This document shows, piece by piece, positions 1 through 6,613 of a stretch of 9,492 nt of DNA. The position numbers were made by a program, and so were the translations under genes. Positions within the stretch are counted from its first letter, which is position 1. Each line of letters starts with the position of its first letter. Under the pieces are notes generated by a model. The model was not told the DNA's origin. It saw only the letters and a program-made list of their open reading frames with translations, and did not search any database. The DNA is from Myxococcales bacterium (GTDB taxonomy: Bacteria > Myxococcota > Myxococcia > Myxococcales > Anaeromyxobacteraceae), in assembly GCA_021784995.1 (NCBI GenBank), contig JAJYHA010000153.1, positions 1-9,492 on the forward strand, read 5' to 3'.

Positions 1-52
1 CGCGGTCCGGCGCGGGCGCCGCGGGAGGGCGCGGAGGCCCAGCGGAGTCTTC

Positions 53-82
53 TTGACGTTCACCCGACCGGGGCGCTAGGGT
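53..82 (+). promoter_or_regulatory. Candidate housekeeping promoter of the HU-type gene
   Basis: A -35-like TTGACG lies at 53-58 and a -10-like TAGGGT at 77-82, with an 18-bp spacer. The -10 keeps the T, A and final T positions that matter most. The predicted transcription start is near 89, about 40 bases before the ATG at 129. The 50 bases upstream are GC-rich and show nothing else I can name. The match is visible; its function is inferred. Confidence 0.45.
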
Positions 83-128
83 CGCCGGTCTCACCGACAG
101 CGTGGGTGGTCGCGGAGCGAGAGGGAGC

Positions 129-401
129 ATGACCAAGGCCGACCTGATCGAGAAGGTGCAGTCCGCGCGCCCCGACCTGTCCAAGCGCCAGGTGGCGGAC
201 GTGGTCGACGCCGTCTTCGAGAACCTCTGCCGCGCGATCCGCCGGGAGAAGCGCTTCTCGATGCCCGGGTTCGGGACCTTCGTGGTCAAGCGCCGCGCCG
301 GGCGCGTCGGCCGCAACCCGCAGACGGGGGCGGCCATCGAGATCGCGCCCACGAAGACGGTCGGCTTCAAGCCCGCGCCCGAGCTGAAGAAGGCGCTGTA
401 G
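129..401 (+). CDS. HU/IHF-family histone-like DNA-binding protein
   Basis: This 90-residue protein has the usual length of the HU/IHF family: small dimeric nucleoid proteins that bend DNA by inserting a proline at the tip of each beta arm. It starts with the family-typical MTKADLIEKV. The GFGTF turn is at residues 47-51 and the arm-tip motif RNPQTG at 62-67, with P64 as the intercalating proline. The C-terminal FKPAPELKKAL matches the closing helix. I chose the ATG at 129 rather than the in-frame GTG at 102 because the family N-terminus begins there. GGAG sequences lie at 114-117 and, very close, at 124-127. The gene converges on the sigma-54 activator gene with only 7 bases between stops and no recognisable terminator. 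The sequence alone does not separate HU from an IHF subunit. Confidence 0.93.
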   Translation: MTKADLIEKVQSARPDLSKRQVADVVDAVFENLCRAIRREKRFSMPGFGTFVVKRRAGRVGRNPQTGAAIEIAPTKTVGFKPAPELKKAL

Positions 402-408
402 CGCCGCG

Positions 409-1803
409 CTACCCGTCCTTGTAGTCGTCCGATCGCAGGCCGTACCGCTTCAGGAGGCGGTGCAGGCTCTCGCGCTCCATGCCGGCCCTCGCAGCGGCCT
501 GCGTCACGTTCCCGTCGAGCTCGCGGAGCAGGGCGGCCAGGTACTCCCGCGAGACGCGGTCCCGCGCCAGCTCCACCGCCTCGCGATAGGGCAGGCCGGT
601 GAGGAGGGCGCCGGGGATGGCCCCCTCCGGCGCCACCGTGATCTCCTCGGGGAGGTCGTGGCGCGTCACCACGCGGCCGGCGGCGACCGCCACCGCGCGC
701 TCGATCGCGTTCTCGAGCTCGCGCACGTTCCCGGGCCAGCGGTGGTCCGTCAGGGCGCGCAGCGCGTCGGGATCGAACCCGGTCACGTCGCGGCGGAACG
801 CGCGCGCGTGCTTCTCGAGGAAGTGCGCGGCCAGCAGCGGCACGTCCTCGAGCCGCTCGCGCAGCGGCGGCAGGCGGACGGGCAGGACGTGGAGGCGGTA
901 GAAGAGATCCTCGCGGAAGTTCCCCGCGGCCGCCTCCGCCTTCAGGTCGCGGTGGGTGGCCGCGATGATGCGGACGTCGACACGGACCGGCGCGTTGTCG
1001 CCCACGCGGCGGATCTCGCGCTCCTGGAGGGCCCGGTTGAGCTTGACCTGGGTGGCCAGCGGCAGCTCGCCGACCTCGTCGAGGAAGAGGGTGCCGCCGT
1101 CCGCCTCCTCGAAGAGGCCGGCGCGCGCGCCGACGGCGCCCGTGAACGCTCCGCGCGCGTGGCCGAAGAGCTCGCTCTCGACCAGGTCCGCCGGCAGGGC
1201 GCCGCAGTTCACGGGCACGAAGCGCCGCTCCCTGCGCGCCGAGGCGTGGTGGACTGCGCGCGCGGCGAGCTCCTTTCCGGTGCCGGTCTCGCCCAGCAGC
1301 AGCACGGTGATGTCGAGCTCCGCCGCCCGCCGCAGGGTGCGATAGACCTCCTGCATCCGCGCGCTCTTCCCCACCAGGTCCTGGAACCCGTAGGTCCCCT
1401 CGAGGGCGCGGCGCAGCGTGAGCGCCTCGTCGCGCAGGCGCTTGCGCTCGGCGGCCCGCGCCACCACCAGCGCGGCCGCGTCGGGGTCGAAGGGCTTCTC
1501 GAGGTAGTCGTACGCGCCCGCCTTCATGGCCTGGACGGCGTCGCCCACGGTGGCGTACCCCGTCATCATCACCACCTCGGTGGAGGGCGCGCGCGCCTTG
1601 ACGGCCTGCAGCAGCTCGAACCCGCCCGCGGCCGGCATCCGGATGTCGGTCACGACCACGTCGAAGGCGCCGGTGACGAGCAGCGCCAGCGCGCGCGCGC
1701 CGTCGGAGGCGGTGGTGACCTCGTAGCCCTCGCCGAGGATGCGGGCGAAGAGCCTGAGCATGTTCTCCTTGTCGTCCACCACCAGCACCCGCGTCGGCGT
1801 CAT
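409..1803 (-). CDS. NtrC-type sigma-54-dependent response regulator
   Basis: This 464-residue protein has the classic three-part NtrC layout. A receiver domain spans about residues 5-120, with acidic pocket D10/D11, phosphoacceptor D53 in TDIRMP, T81 and K103. An AAA+ sigma-54 activator domain spans about 143-380. It has Walker A GETGTGKE (171-178), an intact GAFTGA loop (218-223) that contacts sigma-54, Walker B ending LDE (241-243), arginine-finger candidates R297/R303 and sensor-[10 protein letters not shown] (356-363). A Fis-type helix-turn-helix lies in the last about 45 residues ([16 protein letters not shown]). When phosphorylated, such proteins bind upstream enhancers and remodel sigma-54 RNA polymerase by ATP hydrolysis. 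The ATG at 1803 has a strong GGAGGAG ribosome site at 1806-1812; an upstream extension to 1938 lacks family similarity. The likely partner is the kinase at 2484-3998, separated from it by an opposite-strand vanZ-like gene. Target genes are inferred, not shown. Confidence 0.95.
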   Translation of the reverse strand: MTPTRVLVVDDKENMLRLFARILGEGYEVTTASDGARALALLVTGAFDVVVTDIRMPAAGGFELLQAVKARAPSTEVVMMTGYATVGDAVQAMKAGAYDYLEKPFDPDAAALVVARAAERKRLRDEALTLRRALEGTYGFQDLVGKSARMQEVYRTLRRAAELDITVLLLGETGTGKELAARAVHHASARRERRFVPVNCGALPADLVESELFGHARGAFTGAVGARAGLFEEADGGTLFLDEVGELPLATQVKLNRALQEREIRRVGDNAPVRVDVRIIAATHRDLKAEAAAGNFREDLFYRLHVLPVRLPPLRERLEDVPLLAAHFLEKHARAFRRDVTGFDPDALRALTDHRWPGNVRELENAIERAVAVAAGRVVTRHDLPEEITVAPEGAIPGALLTGLPYREAVELARDRVSREYLAALLRELDGNVTQAAARAGMERESLHRLLKRYGLRSDDYKDG

Positions 1804-1921
1804 CGCTCCTCCGGGGGCGTCGCCGGGCGAGGGCCTGCGGGGGGAGGGGGCCGAGCGGTCATTCCGCCGGGAGTCTAACCGCGCGCTCCCCCGGCGAGTA
1901 GGCCCTGGCCGTGCGCGGGCC

Positions 1922-1950
1922 TGGCCACCGGCGGCCACAGGCCGTATACA
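1922..1950 (+). promoter_or_regulatory. Candidate promoter for leader ORF and VanZ-family gene
   Basis: TGGCCA at 1922-1927 (4 of 6 to the -35 consensus) and TATACA at 1945-1950 (4 of 6 to the -10) are separated by 17 bp. The predicted start near 1957 lies just before an AGGAGG ribosome site at 1962-1967. The -35 overlaps an inverted repeat, TGGCC-N6-GGCCA (1922-1937), that could bind a regulator. This lies in the divergent space between the sigma-54 activator and vanZ-like genes. Confidence 0.35.
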
Positions 1951-1974
1951 GGCGACGCCGCAGGAGGTGCGCGC

Positions 1975-2043
1975 GTGGAAGCTTCGACGACCGGGCCGGC
2001 GAGCCGCCGCGCGGCGGACCTCGACGCGCGGGAGGGGCCGTGA
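1975..2043 (+). CDS. Possible 22-residue leader peptide overlapping the VanZ-family start
   Basis: A short frame begins with GTG at 1975, seven bases after a perfect AGGAGG at 1962-1967, and ends with TGA at 2041-2043. Its predicted product begins VEASTTGPAS and resembles nothing I recognise. The stop overlaps the GTG start of the VanZ-family gene as GTGA, the classic layout for translational coupling. The ribosome site here is better than the one directly before vanZ. It could instead be a real N-terminus of VanZ displaced by a one-base sequence difference, or chance. Confidence 0.4.
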   Translation: MEASTTGPASRRAADLDAREGP

Positions 2044-2477
2044 GGAGATCGCGCCTCGCTCCCGCCCTGCTCTGGAGCGCCGCCGCGCTCTACGCGGGCC
2101 TGATCTTCCTCCTCTCGGCCCAGACCGACCCGCTGCCGGCGCTCACGTCGCGGGTGAGCGACAAGCTGCTGCACCTCGTGGAGTACGGCGGCCTCGCGGC
2201 GCTCCTCGCGACGGCGCTCGGGGCCTCGAGCCGGGCGTGGGGACGCGCCCTGGCGCTCGCGCTCGTCCTGGCGAGCCTCTACGGCGCGAGCGACGAGCTG
2301 CACCAGTCGTTCGTGCCGGGACGCGACTGCGACCCGCTGGACTGGGTCGCCGACACGCTGGGCGCTGCCTGCGGCGTCCTGGCCGCCGCCCGGGCCCGGA
2401 GGGCGCTGGTCCGGCTGGGCATCCTCCCGGCCGCGCCGTGCGCCGCCGGCGGTGGCGCGGGCGGGGCGCCTCCGTGA
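2040..2477 (+). CDS. VanZ-family integral membrane protein
   Basis: This 145-residue protein has several hydrophobic helices (about residues 8-26, 45-62, 66-82 and 100-118). Two VanZ-like signatures are present. One is DKLLHLVEYGGLAALL at about 41-56. The other is SDELHQSFVPGRDCD at about 84-98, followed by LDWVADTLGA. The family is named after the teicoplanin-resistance protein VanZ, but most chromosomal members, including this one, have no established function; no glycopeptide-resistance genes lie nearby. The start chosen is GTG at 2040, with GGAGGGG at 2031-2037, a tight spacing. Upstream in-frame sequence to 1911 is arginine-rich and unlike the family. The GTG overlaps the stop of a short leader frame. 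The gene ends 6 bases from the kinase stop, tail to tail. It is the only + strand gene between the kinase and regulator genes. The last about 20 residues are Ala/Gly/Pro-rich. Confidence 0.85.
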   Translation: MRRSRLAPALLWSAAALYAGLIFLLSAQTDPLPALTSRVSDKLLHLVEYGGLAALLATALGASSRAWGRALALALVLASLYGASDELHQSFVPGRDCDPLDWVADTLGAACGVLAAARARRALVRLGILPAAPCAAGGGAGGAPP

Positions 2478-2483
2478 GCCCGG

Positions 2484-3998
2484 TCAACCGGGGTGGCCGG
2501 GGCGAGCCCCCGGTGCCGGTCCCTCCTCCCGCGCGCCGCCCGTCGCGCCGGGCCGGCAGGCCGGGAGCCGCAGGGTGAAGGCCGCGCCGCCCCCGGGCGC
2601 GACGCCCGCCTCGAGCTCGCCGCCGTAGGCGTGCGCGATGCCGCGCGAGATGGCGAGCCCGAGGCCGGTCCCGCGCTCCTTGGTGGTGAAGAAGGGCTCG
2701 AACAGGTGGGGTCGCGCGGCCGGGTCCACGCCCGGGCCGCTGTCGAGGACCGCGACGCGCGCCTCCTCCCCGACCTCGGCGATCCGGACCTCCACCCGTC
2801 CGCCCGGGCCGGCCGCCTCGGCCGCGTTCCGCACCAGGTTGGAGATCACCTGCCGCACCTTGGAGGCCTGGCCTCCGGCCCAGGCCGCGCCCTCGACCGA
2901 GACGTGCAGGTCGCGGAGCTGGCCCGCCTCCCCGAGCCGCGCCACGACCTCCTCGCCTGCGGCGCGCAGGTCGACCGGCTCGCGGGCCGAGTCCTGCGGA
3001 CGCGAGAGGTCGAGCAGGCCCTCCACGATCTCCTTCGCGCGGAGCGTCTCCTCCTCGATGACGCGCAGGTCGGCCCGCGCGCCCTCGTCGGCCTGGCGCT
3101 CCAGGAGCTTGGCGTAGCCGAGGATGACGCCGAGGGGGTTGTTGATCTCGTGCGCCACGCCGGCCGCCAGGCGGCCGATGCCGGCCAGCTTCTCGCTCTC
3201 GACCAGCCTCCGCTGGTGCTCCTTCAGGGCCGTCGTCATGCTGTTGAACTGGGCGGCGAGCGCGCCCAGCTCGTCCTGGGAGCGGACCGGGATGCGCGCG
3301 TCGAGGTCGCCCGCGGCCAGCCGGGCGGCGCCCGCCCGCAGCTCGAGGAGCGGGCGCGCGACGGAGCGCGCGATGAGCGTCGCGACGAGCGCGGCGAGCA
3401 GGGGCGCGCCCACGAGCAGCGCGAGCAGCAGCCGGTTCGTGCGCCGCTCCACGGCGGAGGCCTCGGCGTGCGAGGCGGCGATGCTCTCCTCGAAGCGCTC
3501 CACGAGCTGCTCGGCGCGGCCCTGGATGCGGGTGACGACGAGCTGGGCCCGGCCGTGCTCCTCCTGGACCACGGCCCGGTCGCCGCGGACGACGGCGGGG
3601 ACGATGGTGCGACGGAAGAGCGCGTCGAGCTCCACGCCGTCCCGGTCGATGCCGTCGAGCACGGCCAGCTCGCCGGGTGAACGGAGCCGCGCGCGGAGCC
3701 GCCGGGTGAGCTCCCGCACGTGGCGCTGCGCCTCCGCGTAGAAGCCCAGGTGCGACTCGTCGCCGATGATGATGGTGTGCGCCTGATGGGCGTACTGGTC
3801 GCGCACCGCGCTCGCCAGCTCGAGGGCGAGCCGGACGTGCTCCTCGTCCTCCTGCATGCGCGCGATGGCGGCGTGGATGCGCCCCAGGCCCGCCAGCGTC
3901 AGCCAGGACGCGACGGCGAAGGTGACGACCAGGGCCGCGAAGCCGAGGATCAGCCTGCGGGCCACGCCGCCGGTGGTGAAGACGGTCGGGCGCGTCAT
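2484..3998 (-). CDS. Membrane sensor histidine kinase (NtrB-like catalytic core)
   Basis: This 504-residue protein has a first transmembrane helix at about residues 13-36, then a helical, probably extracytoplasmic sensor segment (about 37-188) of the four-helix-bundle type. A second membrane helix spans about 189-211 and a HAMP linker about 211-263. The dimerisation/phosphoacceptor helix carries H283 in AGVAHEINNPLG. The ATPase domain shows the N box NLVRNAAEA (387-395), G1 DSGPGV (419-424), F box FEPFFTTK (433-440) and G2 GTGLGLAIS (443-451). The HEINNP/FEPFFTTK style is typical of kinases that pair with NtrC-type regulators. An in-frame TAG 15 bases upstream fixes the N-terminus at or near the ATG at 3998, although no ribosome site is visible. 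It follows the outer-membrane-protein gene by 112 bases. The last about 24 residues are a Gly/Pro-rich tail. The signal sensed is unknown; the partner is probably the regulator at 409-1803. Confidence 0.93.
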   Translation of the reverse strand: MTRPTVFTTGGVARRLILGFAALVVTFAVASWLTLAGLGRIHAAIARMQEDEEHVRLALELASAVRDQYAHQAHTIIIGDESHLGFYAEAQRHVRELTRRLRARLRSPGELAVLDGIDRDGVELDALFRRTIVPAVVRGDRAVVQEEHGRAQLVVTRIQGRAEQLVERFEESIAASHAEASAVERRTNRLLLALLVGAPLLAALVATLIARSVARPLLELRAGAARLAAGDLDARIPVRSQDELGALAAQFNSMTTALKEHQRRLVESEKLAGIGRLAAGVAHEINNPLGVILGYAKLLERQADEGARADLRVIEEETLRAKEIVEGLLDLSRPQDSAREPVDLRAAGEEVVARLGEAGQLRDLHVSVEGAAWAGGQASKVRQVISNLVRNAAEAAGPGGRVEVRIAEVGEEARVAVLDSGPGVDPAARPHLFEPFFTTKERGTGLGLAISRGIAHAYGGELEAGVAPGGGAAFTLRLPACRPGATGGAREEGPAPGARPGHPG

Positions 3999-4020
3999 GC
4001 GGCCCGCAGTCTACCCGGGT

Positions 4021-4032
4021 GCGGCGCGCCGC
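4021..4032. repeat. 12-bp perfect palindrome upstream of the kinase gene
   Basis: GCGGCGCGCCGC is a perfect 12-bp palindrome 23-34 bases before the kinase ATG. A second copy of its core, GGCGCGCC, is at 4102-4109, just after the outer-membrane-protein stop. It could be a regulator site, an mRNA hairpin near the kinase start, or chance in this GC-rich DNA. The remaining 3999-4110 gap shows no clear terminator with a U-tract and no sigma-54 site. Confidence 0.3.
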
Positions 4033-4110
4033 GTCCCTTCCGCGCCGCCCGGGGGGCAGGGTGCCGGGCCGGAGCCGGACGCCCTCCCGCCCCGCGCGAG
4101 TGGCGCGCCG

Positions 4111-4896
4111 TCACGTCCTGGCGGGCGCGGTCTTCTTGAAGAGATCGAGGTCCACGTCGAGCTGGACGGACCACATCCAGCTGGTCCCGCCGGGCTGCAC
4201 CCTGGGGTTGAGGAAGAAGACGGGCCCGGTGAGCACGTCGATGGCCGGCGTGAAGTAGAGGCCGATGCCGCCCCCGGCAGCGGCATAGGCGCTGTTCCCG
4301 GTCTGCACGTCCCCGAAGAAGTTGATCTTGTCGAGGCCCGGGAGGCCGATCGGGACGTCGGGCGTCACGTAGGCGGCCAGGAATCCGGCGCGGGAGACCT
4401 GGCCCTTGTCGTCGACGAAGAGCTTGTCGTTCAGGCCGTAGTAGGCGCCCGCGACGACGGTCCCGATCAGCGGCAGCGTCTTGCTCAGCTCACCGTGCAG
4501 GAGGTCGTAGTCGGAGACGTCGCTCTTGAAGCCGACGCCCATGATGCCGGCCGAGATGCCGGGCTGCCAGGCACCGAACGCGCCCTCCGGCGCGCCTATC
4601 TTCCCGTTGAGCAGCAGGCCGGCGTCGAGCCCGTTGGGAGCCGGCTGCGGGAGGAGCAGGTCGAAGCCGACCTCCGCCTGCAACTTCTCGAACGGGAGCA
4701 CGCCGATCTCGATCCCCGTGTCGACGGGGTAGGCGGCGTTCCGGCCGAAGTAGGTGTCATAGGTGACGTGCGGCACCAGGAATGGCTGGACGTAGGTCGT
4801 CGCGGGCGTCCAGAAGGTGGTGGACGGCGTCGCGTGGGCGTGGCCGCTCGCGAGCAGCGCGGCCACGGCGAGAAGGGACCGGAAGCGTCTCGTCAC
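4111..4896 (-). CDS. Exported beta-barrel-like protein, probably outer membrane, linked to amt
   Basis: This 261-residue protein has a clear signal peptide: basic MTRRFR, a hydrophobic stretch to about residue 17 and an A-H-A cleavage site before residue 23. The mature part is rich in aromatic, glycine and alternating hydrophobic residues (for example YVQPFLVPHVTYDTYFG, IGLYFTPAIDVLTGPVFF and WMWSVQLDVDLDLF), as in an outer-membrane beta-barrel. An 8-residue basic tail follows the last putative strand. From memory, unverified, similar proteins of about 260 residues occur beside amt genes in other proteobacteria; function is not established. A role in letting ammonium or another small solute across the outer membrane is inference from context. 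The GTG start at 4896 has AGGGAGA at 4901-4907. The gene has its own sigma-54-type promoter at 4925-4940 and lies downstream of amt on the same strand. Confidence 0.7.
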   Translation of the reverse strand: MTRRFRSLLAVAALLASGHAHATPSTTFWTPATTYVQPFLVPHVTYDTYFGRNAAYPVDTGIEIGVLPFEKLQAEVGFDLLLPQPAPNGLDAGLLLNGKIGAPEGAFGAWQPGISAGIMGVGFKSDVSDYDLLHGELSKTLPLIGTVVAGAYYGLNDKLFVDDKGQVSRAGFLAAYVTPDVPIGLPGLDKINFFGDVQTGNSAYAAAGGGIGLYFTPAIDVLTGPVFFLNPRVQPGGTSWMWSVQLDVDLDLFKKTAPART

Positions 4897-4924
4897 GTGT
4901 TCTCCCTCGACGGCCCGCGTGCAG

Positions 4925-4940
4925 TGCAGCGGGAGTGCCA
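4925..4940 (-). promoter_or_regulatory. Sigma-54 (-24/-12) promoter of the outer-membrane-protein gene
   Basis: Read on the minus strand the site is TGGCACT-CCCG-CTGCA, against the consensus TGGCACG-N4-TTGCA. The invariant GG (4938-4939) and GC (4926-4927) are present at exact spacing. The predicted start is about 4914, giving an 18-base leader that contains the AGGGAGA ribosome site before the GTG at 4896. This is the strongest sigma-54 match I found in the window. Confidence 0.75.
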
Positions 4941-5000
4941 GCCATTGGATCGCGTGTCCAGAGGGCGATCGGGGACATGAGGCTCGCGACCTGCGCGGTC

Positions 5001-5021
5001 GCGCGGCAGGGCTTGCCCCGC
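5001..5021. promoter_or_regulatory. Candidate activator site (inverted repeat) upstream of the outer-membrane-protein promoter
   Basis: The dyad is GCGCGGCA-N5-TGCCCCGC, with 7 of 8 arm positions complementary. Its centre (5011) is about 97 bp upstream of the predicted transcription start and 72.5 bp from the -24 GG, a usual place for an enhancer-binding protein. The amt promoter has a similar GGCA/TGCC dyad at nearly the same distance, though with a 6-bp spacer. Such dyads arise by chance more easily in GC-rich DNA. Confidence 0.45.
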
Positions 5022-5033
5022 CGGGGTGCAGGG

Positions 5034-5094
5034 GGCGCCGTCGGCGTGGCGCTTCACGCCGGCGCCCGGGGCCCGCCCCTGCGCGAGGCGGGCC
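5034..5094 (-). terminator. Two tandem GC hairpins just after amt, possible terminator
   Basis: On leaving amt, the transcript first meets a perfect 8-bp stem (GGCCCGCC 5070-5077 with GGCGGGCC 5087-5094, 9-base loop). It then meets a 12-bp stem with a 3-base bulge (5034-5048 with 5055-5066, 6-base loop). Neither is followed by a U-tract, so this is not a textbook intrinsic terminator. They may reduce read-through or protect the mRNA 3' end, which fits a separate promoter for the next gene. Confidence 0.35.
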
Positions 5095-5118
5095 GCCGGC
5101 GGCGCGGAGGGCGCGGCG

Positions 5119-6498
5119 CTACTCCGCGGCGGCGTGCGCCGGGGTTCGATGCGGACGCGCGGCGGGCTCGAGGGCGGAGAAGCCGGAGGTGGAGCCGCCC
5201 TCCATGTCGGTGGTGACGTAGCCCCGCTCGCCCGACTCGGAGATGTCCATCCCGGTCCACTCGTCCTGCTCGTCGGCGCGGAGCGGCGTCACGAAGCCCA
5301 CCAGCTTGAGGATGAGGAACGACAGCCCGCCCGACCAGAGGTAGGTGGCCAGCACGCCCAGGGCCTGGACGCCGAGGAGGCGCAGGCTGCCGTCGGCGCC
5401 GTCGGGGTTCACCGCCTTCGAGGCGAGGATCCCCGTCAGCAGGGCGCCCAGGGTGGCCGCCACGCCGTGGACCGCGAACACGTCGAGCGAGTCGTCGAGG
5501 CCGAGGCGTGGCCGGTACCGGACGGCCATCAGCGAGGCGATGCCGGCCAGCGCGCCGAGCGCCATGGCGGAGAGGGGGGTGACGAAGCCGGCTGCGGGCG
5601 TGATGGCGACCAGGCCCGCCACGGCACCGGAGGCGAGGCCGACGCCCGACATCTTGCCGTGGAAGAGGAGCAGCTCGGCCATGCCCCAGGCCAGCGCCGC
5701 CGCGGCGGGGGCGAAGAAGGTGTTCGAGAAGGCATACGCGGCGAGGCCGTTCGCGGCGAGCGCGCTGCCGCCGTTGAAGCCGAGCCAGCCGAACCAGAGC
5801 AGGCCGGCGCCGAGGATGGCGAAGGGCACGTTGTGCGGGAGCACGGTCGGGTGCTTCAGGCCACGGCGCCGTCCCAGCACCAGCGCGAAGACGACCGCGG
5901 CGGCGGCGGCGTTGATGTGGACCACCGTGCCGCCGGCGAAGTCGAGCGCGCCGAGTTGCCGCAGCCAGCCGCCCGGCGCCCACACCCAGTGCGCGACCGG
6001 CGTGTAGACGATCACGCTCCAGATCGCCACGAAGAGCACGAAGGCCTTGACCCGCACCCGCTCGACGACGGATCCCGAGATGAGCGCCGGCGTGATCACC
6101 GCGAACATGGCCTGGAAGAGCATGAAGGCCGCGTGCGGGATGGTCGGCGCGAGGTCCGGCGCCACGGCCGCCCCCACGCCGTGCATCCCGGCGAAGGAGA
6201 GCCCGCCGACGAAGCGGTCCAGGGCGCCACCCGGTGCGAAGGAGAGGCTGTAGGAGAAGAGGCCCCACAGCACCCCGACCAGGGCCATGCAGACCAGCGA
6301 GAGGATCATCGTGTGGACGACGTTCTTCGATCGGACGAGGCCTCCGTAGAAGAAGGCCAGGCCAGGTGTCATGAGCAGCACGAGCCCGGCGCTCACGAGG
6401 ACGATGGCCGTGTCGCCCGAGTCCACCTGTCCGGGGGTGCTGGCCAGGGCAGCCACCGGTGCGGTGGCGGCGAGCAGTGCTGCAAGGGTCTTCGTCAC
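5119..6498 (-). CDS. amt: Ammonium transporter, Amt/AmtB family
   Basis: This 459-residue inner-membrane protein conducts ammonium/ammonia into the cell for assimilation. A cleavable signal-like N-terminus (about residues 1-20) precedes the first core helix (LVLLMTPGLAFFYGG). Key pore features are conserved: D186 in GALDFAGG, the twin histidines H194 (VVHINA) and H344 (DVFAVHG), aromatic-gate FQ at 128-129, W173 in AHWVW, and FNGGSALAANG at 241-251. The cytoplasmic C-terminus has the usual GLD...HGE.AY region as GMDISESGERGY (416-427), with serine in place of the histidine, plus a further 32 residues. No PII gene is in the window. The GTG start at 6498 has GGAGG at 6504-6508; the upstream in-frame extension to 6621 crosses the promoter and is unlike the family. 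A sigma-54 promoter and an upstream dyad precede it, implying nitrogen-responsive control. Confidence 0.96.
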   Translation of the reverse strand: MTKTLAALLAATAPVAALASTPGQVDSGDTAIVLVSAGLVLLMTPGLAFFYGGLVRSKNVVHTMILSLVCMALVGVLWGLFSYSLSFAPGGALDRFVGGLSFAGMHGVGAAVAPDLAPTIPHAAFMLFQAMFAVITPALISGSVVERVRVKAFVLFVAIWSVIVYTPVAHWVWAPGGWLRQLGALDFAGGTVVHINAAAAAVVFALVLGRRRGLKHPTVLPHNVPFAILGAGLLWFGWLGFNGGSALAANGLAAYAFSNTFFAPAAAALAWGMAELLLFHGKMSGVGLASGAVAGLVAITPAAGFVTPLSAMALGALAGIASLMAVRYRPRLGLDDSLDVFAVHGVAATLGALLTGILASKAVNPDGADGSLRLLGVQALGVLATYLWSGGLSFLILKLVGFVTPLRADEQDEWTGMDISESGERGYVTTDMEGGSTSGFSALEPAARPHRTPAHAAAE

Positions 6499-6537
6499 GT
6501 GATCCTCCGGTCGAGCGGCTTCGCGGCCTCCGCCCTT

Positions 6538-6553
6538 TGCAGCCCGTGTGCCG
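6538..6553 (-). promoter_or_regulatory. Sigma-54 (-24/-12) promoter of amt
   Basis: Read on the minus strand the site is CGGCACA-CGGG-CTGCA, with GG (6551-6552) and GC (6539-6540) at exact sigma-54 spacing. It departs from consensus at the first T, the G before the spacer and the first T of the -12 box. The predicted start is about 6527, leaving a 29-base leader with a GGAGG ribosome site before the GTG at 6498. A second site of the same kind precedes the neighbouring outer-membrane-protein gene, which supports both. Confidence 0.65.
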
Positions 6554-6560
6554 GGCATCG

Positions 6561-6572
6561 ATCCGCTCGGAT
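6561..6572. repeat. Short inverted repeat ATCCG-CT-CGGAT in the amt promoter region
   Basis: A perfect 5-bp-arm dyad sits just upstream of the -24 box, about 34-45 bases before the predicted amt start. A bound protein here could assist (IHF- or HU-like bending) or block the polymerase. It is short enough to be chance. Confidence 0.25.
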
Positions 6573-6613
6573 TCCGTGCAGGATGCGTGGAGCCGGGAGG
6601 CGGTGCGCGCCTG

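Noticed and set aside
460..1878. Long + strand open frame of 472 codons opposite the sigma-54 activator
   Set aside because: Fully antisense to a gene with every NtrC-family motif; composition is the Arg/His/Gly-rich kind expected from antisense reading of GC-rich DNA.
1804..1938. 45-residue N-terminal extension of the sigma-54 activator
   Set aside because: The receiver domain begins right after the ATG at 1803, which has a strong GGAGGAG site; the extension is Arg/Pro-rich with no similarity.
2493..3680. 395-codon + strand frame opposite the histidine kinase
   Set aside because: Antisense to well-supported HAMP, HisKA and ATPase motifs; no recognisable domain of its own.
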